Of a stretch of DNA of 64,000 nucleotides, positions 56,396 to 64,000 are shown piece after piece. Made by a program: the position numbers and the translations under genes. The DNA is from Endocalyx cinctus (Eukaryota; Ascomycota; Sordariomycetes; Amphisphaeriales; Apiosporaceae). The notes beneath the pieces were generated by a model. The model ran no database searches. It was not told the origin of the DNA and was given only the letters and a program-made list of their open reading frames with translations. Each line of letters starts with the position of its first letter. Position 1 is the first letter of the stretch. The DNA lies in the NCBI GenBank assembly GCA_001600455.1, contig BCKC01000010.1:192144-256143 (forward strand), read 5' to 3'.

Positions 56396-59236
56396 ATGCC
56401 TTCTTCGTTCTCCCCTGCTTCTCATCCTTCTTGGCGGCATGATATAGACGATAGCACCGAAGCTCTCCTAGAAGATGATCCTTTAAGTATTCCCCTCGAG
56501 GATAGAGGTGTACGTCTTCACACAAGTCACCAAAGCCATAAGCTGCTTCAAAGATCACATAGAAATCTTTTTGATTTACACAGATATCTCCCAAATTTCG
56601 TACATCGTGCCTCCTATCGGGTCATGGCAGCCGCCTCTTTGTTTTTTGCAATAATCATCATCCTGTGGTCAAGGTCAGGTGTTCCCCTAACGACCAACCA
56701 ACTCCTCCCGTGTGGTAGTTCCTTCTACGCTGTAAACAATGTAAGCTTTCATCACATATAACTCAACTGTGCAGATAATATTCTAATATTACCAGCATAC
56801 TTGCTACGGTGACAATTTCCTATGTCCCGTGCTCGACCGTCGGCGTACTTTGAAGTGCGGTGGCGATTGCTACTTGCCTGATGAATACGCGTAGGCTTTA
56901 CCCGATCGCCTCATTCACATGATTGGCTGACGAGTTCTCTTATAGATGTAACAATGGCCGCCTTGTACAACTTGAGAAGCGGCCATCGCTACAAGATGGC
57001 AATAGCAATGAAACTTGTCCAGTAAACTATCTCCATCTGAGTGACCCGCCTTACGAAAATTATTTCATATCGGACTGTAGTAGTGCCACCCAAGTGGTTA
57101 TCACCGATCCAGTGACGGCTAGCGATTCAGAATCTGCCAGGCCTAGATTTCTTGTGAGAGATTTTTTTTTTTTTTTTTTAAGAAATCACGATGATTTCAT
57201 GCCCAGGGCTAACTTGGTTCTATAAGATTGCTTGGCCATCGGGCAACAGTGGTATTGTCACCTACTTCTCGCCCGCAAATAGCGAGGAGGGGGGTTTGAG
57301 CCTTTCACTCGAAAAAGATCCATTATCCAATAGTACGGTTGACACACTTATCAGCGGCGTGACAGGGTTAATATCTCTAAACACGTCTTCAGTGCTCGAC
57401 ATAGCTATTTTGGGTGGCATCCGAACCATTCGAAAATACGTCGAGAGCGGAAGTCTGACGCCTGAGGTTCAAAATACCGTAAAACTCAAGCAGCTCACTG
57501 GCGGTGGTATCTTATTAAGGCGGCAGTGGCTCGACGGGAGCACCGAAACATTCCTAACCTTTGAGAGCATAGATGATGACAGCACTATTTCTATCCGAGG
57601 CGACCAAGCTCGATTTTCGCGAGGTGTTTATAGATTTAAAGCTTGGTTTAACTATCCACAGCTTCAACAACTAAGTCCTCAAGAAGTGCTCAACCCTTCC
57701 TCTCAAGATCTCATTTCTGAAGATGCTGACTCCACCACATCCCTTTCCTTCTTCTCATACACTACGAAAGTTGTGGCAGGAGGTTGGAAGTTTCTCACCT
57801 ACTTTGGGCGCGATAGCTTGTTAACCATGCTACTTCTGCAGTCAGTTCTAAGCGAAGGTGAGAATGGTGCTATTGAAGCTATCCTCAGCGCTGCCATAGA
57901 AAGGATCGATTCAAATGATGGCAGTGTGTGCCACGAAGAAACTATCGGCGACTATGCTTCCCTCTTGAACGAAGAGCAAGGTATCCATAGTGATGAGCCA
58001 CAGTATGACTATAAGATGATTGATACGGATTTCTTTTTGCCAATTGCAATGAATGAGTATTTTATTGGATCTGGCACTGGCCAAAATCGGCGTGACAGCT
58101 TTCTCACCACGAAAGCATCGGTGCGGAAAGGAAATCGTGGTCAGACATACGGCGAATTGGTATTGACTACGGCAGAGAAGATCATGAATATTACTTCTGC
58201 CTTTGAAGAATCCCCCGTCAAGGAAAACTTGATCCATTTGAGAAAAGGCCAGGTAGTGGGACAGTGGCGCGACAGCGAGACAGGCCTAGGTGGGGGTCGC
58301 ACCCCCTACGATGTGAACACGGCTTTGGTTCCTGCTGCACTTAGGGCAGTAGCGTCCATGGCGAACAATGGCATGTTCCCCTCTCATCCTGAATGGGCCG
58401 AGGCGGCCCAAAAGCGAGCCACCATCTGGGAAGAAAATACCCTCCCTTTCTTTAGAGTCACGATCCCAGTAGACGAAGCACGTAATCTCGTCGATGTTTA
58501 CGCTGGACATATCGGTCTTTCCAACGCCGTCAACACGAGCGAACTAACATCGCCTGTTATATTTCATGCTGTGGCACTCGACGGCAAGAAAAACCAACCC
58601 GTGGTCAAAGTCATGAACACGGATGATTGCTTTCGGCTCTTTCTCCTGAATACTACTGACAACGATCAACTCTCTTCCTTTCTTTCTCAAACGGCCGATA
58701 ACATCCTCAGACCCTTCCCTCTCGGATTATCCACCTCGGTTGGGCTCGTAGTGGCGAATGCGGCATATTCTCGGGGCTCGGCAAATATCGACGACTTCGC
58801 ATCGGCTTCGTATCATGGCGCTGTGGTGTGGAGCTGGCAGTTAGCAATGATGGCAGCAGGCCTCGAGAGGCAGCTGCAAAGGTGTGGATACTCCGAACAG
58901 TTGTCATTTTGTGCTGATCTGCCATTACACAGTCGCATCGTTAAGGCTTATAATCATTTATGGGATCTGATCGATAAAAATCGAGATTACCTGAACTCAG
59001 AGGTATGGAGCTGGGTTTACAAGGATGGTGACTTTCAATACATACCTCTAGGCGTCCTCTCGTCTCAAAAGTCAGGGGGGCATTCAGTCGGTAAGTTGAT
59101 GCGGTCTGAAGCTAAGCACTCCGCCAGATAATGGAAAAGGCTAATACCAAGGACAGAAAGCGACATCCGACAACTTTGGAGCCTCGCGTTTCTAGCGGTG
59201 AAGAGGAACGAGGATCTACAAGGCGCGACACCATGA
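56396..59236 (+). CDS. Membrane-anchored (alpha/alpha)6 glycosidase-like protein, uncharacterised
   Basis: Five exons (56396-56740, 56796-56890, 56946-57153, 57227-59090, 59157-59236) give 863 aa. A cytosolic tail is followed by a transmembrane helix (VMAAASLFFAIIIILW, ~79-94), giving a type II topology. A six-Cys module follows (CGSSF, TCYG, LCPV, KCGGDC, ACNNG) at about 105-150. The large ectodomain has AGGWKFLTYFGRDSLLTMLLL, a pattern like glycogen-debranching (amylo-alpha-1,6-glucosidase) and other six-hairpin glycosidases, with VCHEETIGDYASLL and YDYKMIDTDFFLPI further on. Exon 4 starts at 57227 (after CTATAAG); nearer AGs give a stop or the wrong phase. Activity and substrate are unknown. 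The gene lies downstream of tps2 on the same strand. Confidence 0.75.
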
Positions 59237-61583
59237 ATATACACGTGGCCTAGAAATTTGTCAACCTCAGGTACCCAAACTTGGTAAAAAGTTGGTCTAC
59301 CAAGGCCAGAAATCTCTTCGTGAGATATTCAAACGCCCGGCCATAGTGTGCAGGTTCGCAAATTCTTTTTTCTTTGTCAGAGACAAATATCGGTTATTGA
59401 AACTAATTAATTATATTCTAATTTATGAAGAAATAAAGAAATGATTTCATTCTATCTTTGGATCAGCTTTCATCCTCAGACGATGATAACGGCCAATTAG
59501 ACAGCTCCACGCAGGTCCTATGATTATTTATTTCATCTCGCCCTCGAACCGATGATCGTACGGGCCGAGTATAATGAGAAAGCACCAACAGGTAGCATTT
59601 TCTAATTTGGTGAGGGGGTGTTAATCCATTTACATATGCAGGATCCTGCAGGTTTTAATAAATATACGTACAGTATAGTACGTATATACCGCTTGATGTG
59701 GTGTATGACCGCCTCTCGGCTCCTCTCTTTAACGCCCCAAATACGACAGAAGGGCCTCTCTATTATGTGCCGCAGAAGTGCTTTCGTTTCATAGCAATCA
59801 GGAAAAAAAAAAAAAAAAAAAAGGTACGTCGTACTGCGGGGGTTCCGTTTGATTTTTTTTTTCTTTTTTTTCTTACGATTCGTAATTTATTTTTATGCTT
59901 ATTGAAGCGGGGGTAATTTGTTTTTCTGCGTCAAAAAATAGAATATGCGGAAGCCATCTTTTTTTTATGTACCAACAGTTGCTGCCTTAAGTCGACTTTT
60001 TTTTCCTTGTGACCTTAGTTGGGGGTTGGCCTCGTCTATGTCTTTTCCCTCATGTTTCAGGTGTTGGCTACCACTGAAGTACTTTGCTAATAGGTGGGTG
60101 TAGGTAAATTATCTTGCATATTGTCCTTCAGCTTCTACGCCGGTTCTCTGCGAAGTAGCTTTAGCTCGTCGATCTCTATCAAATATGAAACAATACAATA
60201 CGTTCATCGTGAATTCTTAACATCTTTGCTACGGGTTTTCCTCGTGTTTTTTTTTTTTTTTTTCACTCTCCTTTATTAATTAAAGAGAGGATGATAAAAC
60301 GACATGCCCAAGGGAAAAATTATGGCAACATCAGGTTGCATTACCGAATTTGCGGATAAGGTAAGCCGCGAATTACCTTTTTTTTTTTTTTTTTTTTTCC
60401 CTTTCATCGAAGCTGCAGGCTGGATGGCCAGCCTTACCAGCTCTGGTACAGCTATGTAAATCATCCTTTTCGAATTTTTTCCCCCTGCCCACTTCTCCGT
60501 CTTTTCTGCATACCACCTAAGTTACTTTCCCCATGTCTCTCTTCCTTCTTGTCACCCCGGCTAACTTTATCTAGAGAACAAATCTAAAAACTCAGCGAGA
60601 GAGACATGGACTCTCTTACTCCCTAGCATGTTTCGCAGAACTGTTAAGCCATAGCTTCCCTGCTGCAGAAATTTTCACTTTGGCAAGGGGTTTACCTATT
60701 TCCCGGGTCTCTTAGGTAGCATTTCCTACCTTGTTGATTAAATCGCATGCTTCTTGCAGCACATAGAAGTTTTTTTTTATTTTATTTTTCTGCCTAGGTT
60801 GGCTGGCCATAGGATAGACCGATGAGCTAGGCCCCTTTTATACTATTGGTCTCTTATAGCTCATTTGATGCTTCTGTACTGTTACAGCTGTATCTGTTTC
60901 CTTGACCGACACTTCGTCTGAAAACTATGAGCATCAATGTTCTTTTCATTAGTCTTCTTATCTTCGGAGTTAGCAGGTGTCAAGCTACATACCCGGCACA
61001 ATGACCCCAAAAGTGCTTGGATACCCTATGCTCTCCCTTAGCCCCCCGTCCCATCATTCAAGCAAGGATAGGCAAGACTGAAAGGCGTATATGTAGTCGT
61101 ACGTAAGGTAGGGCGGCCTACTTATTGACCAAGAAGTAAAAGTTGATTATGAAGGTTCCACCTTAGAACCTACGTGGTTGACGAGATAGAAGAGAATGAA
61201 GAAAAATTAATCATACAACTCTAATAATAATATACACTGACTATCTTTTAGATCTTGAAACCTCTCCCCCCTCCCCCCTTCCTTTTCTTCGTTATATAAC
61301 AGTCTCTCGTCACGCATCTGGATTCTCAACTATATAATACGTTCTCTCATCATGTACCCTATCATTTGTATTCCTCGGTCTCTCGTCTTAATAAACCAGA
61401 TCTCCATCAACTCTATAGGGTTTCTATATATACCTATCCCTTCTCCTCACATGCTTTCTCATTACACCACCGCCACGTCCACCCCTTTTTATCCCACTTG
61501 CAAACTGCATATTTATTATCGATCTCAACTATCGACCCATTTTATATAGATATCCTTACGTCAAGCTATATTCTACCGTCGCC
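59237..61583. other. 2.3-kb gene-free spacer
   Basis: No gene seen. Rich in homopolymer runs: A-tract 59802-59821, T-tracts 59859-59868, 60247-60262 and 60378-60398. Pyrimidine-rich before the small gene at 61584. Confidence 0.5.
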
Positions 61584-61939
61584 ATGGCTAGCGCTCCTTC
61601 ATCTACGGGTGTTCATCTTGGATGCCCGTCCGACCCGTAAGCTTAAGCTTAATCCACCCTCCAAACATAAGAAGAACGCAGGATCTATTCAGACATCGAT
61701 TGACCCCTTTTGATCTTACCCGCAGTCATACAGCTCCCAATACGCAAGATCAAATAAACGGTTCCGCATCATACACCCGCTCCGTCATGCTCCCACACAA
61801 CGAGCACTTCGTCGATCGTATCCTCGGGGGAACCTCGGACGATGGTGGGAAACGTATTCGAGACCAACTCTCAAGTTTTGACGCGAAATTCAGCGGCGCC
61901 GGCGGCAAAGAAGATGACGAAAATGGCGCCTCCAAATAG
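61584..61939 (+). CDS. Small two-exon protein of unknown function (88 aa)
   Basis: Exons 61584-61636 and 61726-61939 join in frame through a canonical intron (GTAAGC...CGCAG) to give 88 aa starting MASAPSSTGVHLGCPSDP and ending DENGASK. The ATG is in a good context (GTCGCCATGG). Composition is hydrophilic, with VMLPHNEHFVDRILGG and KRIRDQLSSFDAKFSG that could form an amphipathic helix. There is no signal peptide and no known domain. Each exon alone looks like a chance frame; the joined frame is the evidence. Confidence 0.5.
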
Positions 61940-63434
61940 TACTGAATCACCGAGGATTCAAGAGGGGATTTCTCTTTCTCTCTCCCTCTCGCCCTCTCTC
62001 ATTCTCTCTCTGTCCTTCCTTCTACTAGACCCTTCTTAATAATTTGACGACTCTTACCATTTTCTTAAAATGATATTATATACCTTCGAGGGTATTCGGG
62101 CGGCACTACAATGTCTACTTTCGTCTCATTAGTTATTACGACGGGACTAAAGAAAAAGTTTTTTGTTTTAAGGAAATGGGATAGAAGTAAAGGCTTTACG
62201 GCATCACTCGCCAATTATTTCTAACAGTACTTCTTATCCTTTTATTGCTATTTCTTTCTTCCTTCTTTTTCTCTTGTACTATTTTCCCTATTACTTTTCT
62301 CTTGTACTCTTTTTGATGTTACTTCACCTACACTCTGGTGTCTTGATGGTTTCAGGCAAATCATTCAAGTAATTACTGGCTAATACGATCTTGTTTATTG
62401 GCGACGGGTCTTTTCATACTCTTCTTCAAGGTCTCTCCCCCACTATTTGCTTTACATACCTTGTAATAATACTGAAAGCCATAATATACCCTGTGCCTCA
62501 CAATCCTCTCGTCGCATAACCAGACAATTGCAGCCCAAACTATAAAATAGGGGCGAAAAAAATAATAATATAGTTTTAAATATATGTAAATTTAATTCCG
62601 ACTCGCTATGTTCACTCACGTCTGTCGGCATGACTACGTGGGCACGACTCGAGAAGCCTTCGTTTTCCCCAATCGAAAATAAGCCTCATAGGCATGACAA
62701 GATGCAGGAGCACCAACAACAGCATCTCTTCTGTAGCCAAGCGTACGCAACAGAACGGGATGGTCGCATCACATCAGCCATTCCCGATTTTGAGTCTATG
62801 TCCAGATGTAGTATATGTATACTATGTACATAGATTATGTATTTTATCTGACATCAGATAGAAACAGGCGAGTACACAAAGCCTTAGTTACCTTACATAT
62901 CGTCTTAAAAGCCTCGAAAGCCCCGGAGATATACAATTGCGTACCCTTGTTAGAAGAAGAAGAAAAAGACGGTTATTGATCTTTACTATGTAAAGGAACC
63001 ATGGCTGCATGGTACGGTACCGTACTAAGGTTATTGCCAGGAAGCACCCTGTTCACCACGTGCCTCGTGACAAGGGGGGATCAAAAGGAGTGACAGAAAG
63101 CCGAAGAGGCCGGATTTATGTATACTTTTAATCGATGATGTGGTGTGGATATAACACGCTGTTATACATAGTTCGGAACTATTCGTTCATCCACTTTTCT
63201 GTCAAAGATAACTCTCGTCTTTTTGTCAGGGTTGACAGAAGAGAGAACTAGCGGATTCCGAAATATTTTGATGTCGTCATTATTCATCACACTGCCGATT
63301 TCGGCCCTTTCTTGAAATGCATACTAACTTGAGCCTCAAGACTCGTGTGGAAAGCGTTTTTTTTTTTTTTTTCATCATTTCTATATCTACTCCTTTTTTA
63401 CCTTTTTTTTCATAATAGCCTCCAGCGGTGGGAG

Positions 63435-63458
63435 AAAATAATAATAATAATAATAATG
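63435..63458. repeat. (AAT)n microsatellite
   Basis: Seven or so ATA/AAT units in an uninterrupted run. Confidence 0.85.
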
Positions 63459-63533
63459 TCCCTATCAAAAACACGGCATAACCTGAAACTTTGACGCGTT
63501 GGAAAAGAAGGTGTTATCCTCGATACATTTATT

Positions 63534-63558
63534 AAAAAAAAAAAAAAAAAAAAAAAAA
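63534..63558. repeat. Poly-A tract of 25 bases
   Basis: Uninterrupted run of 25 A, typical of the homopolymer tracts in spacers of this genome; it could also be the end of a retroposed transcript. Confidence 0.9.
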
Positions 63559-64000
63559 CGATAATATATTCATATAAGATCATCCCGTACGACGCCAAGA
63601 ATCTTTTCAAGAGATTTGAAAATAGGGGGAAGGAGATTTTACCGTTTTGCGATACCGTATCCGGTAGCTACATCGGCGTCGTCGGTAGTGTCAGGTAAAT
63701 CGATAGCCATTTCTTTAGAGAGCGACGGTATCAACAGTGACGATAAAACTTTCTAGGTAGTAGTATATAGCGAATATATATTAACCACACTAACCAGTCA
63801 TCGTCACGAAATGGGTACTCGAGTAGCTCATTGGCTGCCGCTACGTATCAGGCCAGGCAGGTCAGCAAGCCATTTGGACCTGTCAGTGGTCAGCCGCCAT
63901 GTGGTGTCTAAGATCGTTTATGCAACGTGCTCCTAGTATATTCTTTATTTTGTACCACCGTCTCCGGCCGCCATTTTTTCGACTTCGGCTTTTGCCTACG

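Larger units (their letters stand above)
61940..64000. other. Gene-free right edge of the window
   Basis: About 2 kb without a supported gene; it contains CT-rich (61970-62020), poly-T (63357-63372), ATA repeat (63435-63458) and a 25-base A-tract. A gene may start beyond the right edge. Confidence 0.5.

Overview
The window is nuclear DNA from a filamentous ascomycete (Pezizomycotina; Sordariomycetes seems likely and Xylariales possible, but I cannot place it further). The reasons are short GT-AG introns of about 50-135 bp with CTAAC/CTGAC-like branch points, GC-rich exons in AT-rich spacers with long homopolymer tracts, and typical fungal families: Dal5-like MFS transporter, YAT amino acid permease, tannase, COG5, CCT6, and a trehalose-6-phosphate phosphatase with an N-terminal extension. 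I rebuilt the spliced gene models by hand from conserved protein motifs and reading-frame phase. No tRNA, rRNA, CRISPR array, or PKS/NRPS/P450 gene cluster was seen.

Layout. 1-1321: left edge, part of a retroelement on the minus strand (gag-like frame with an in-frame TGA, and a probable LTR rich in hairpins). 2353-7654: EXO1 (+), a kelch-propeller protein (-), and a sulfotransferase-fold protein with a C-terminal membrane anchor (-). 7655-10913: gene-poor, with decayed sequence. 10914-18704: an intracellular metzincin-type protease, a peroxisomal-type copper amine oxidase and a YAT amino acid permease, all on +. 19132-21023: prenylcysteine oxidase-like flavoprotein (-). 21614-23593: chaperonin CCT6 (+). 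23594-25807: TA-rich, palindrome-rich spacer. 25808-28812: a single-pass membrane protein with a lectin-like ectodomain (+), convergent with a secreted S51 cyanophycinase-like peptidase (-). 29984-32642: GH89 alpha-N-acetylglucosaminidase (-). 33271-33613: relic of a GMC oxidoreductase. 36063-45673: tannase/feruloyl esterase, a small Dabb-like protein, a type-B carboxylesterase and a Dal5-like MFS transporter (all +). 47333-49920: a Gly-rich LEA-like protein and COG5. 51550-59236: a Tps2-type trehalose-6-phosphate phosphatase, followed by a membrane-anchored (alpha/alpha)6 glycosidase-like protein. 61584-61939: a two-exon 88-aa protein. The remainder is spacer.

How the genes may work together. 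Most are independent housekeeping or secreted-enzyme genes. The clearest functional pairing is amine oxidase plus amino acid permease on the same strand. The oxidase ends in a PTS1-like PKL, and its upstream region has two palindromic Zn2Cys6-type sites (CGG-N10-CCG and CGG-N6-CCG), which suggests nitrogen-source utilisation. Tannase, carboxylesterase, GH89 and S51 peptidase all have signal peptides and fit a plant-litter or biotrophic degradative lifestyle. The tandem pair of Tps2 and a debranching-enzyme-like membrane protein is the most interesting poorly described neighbour relation.
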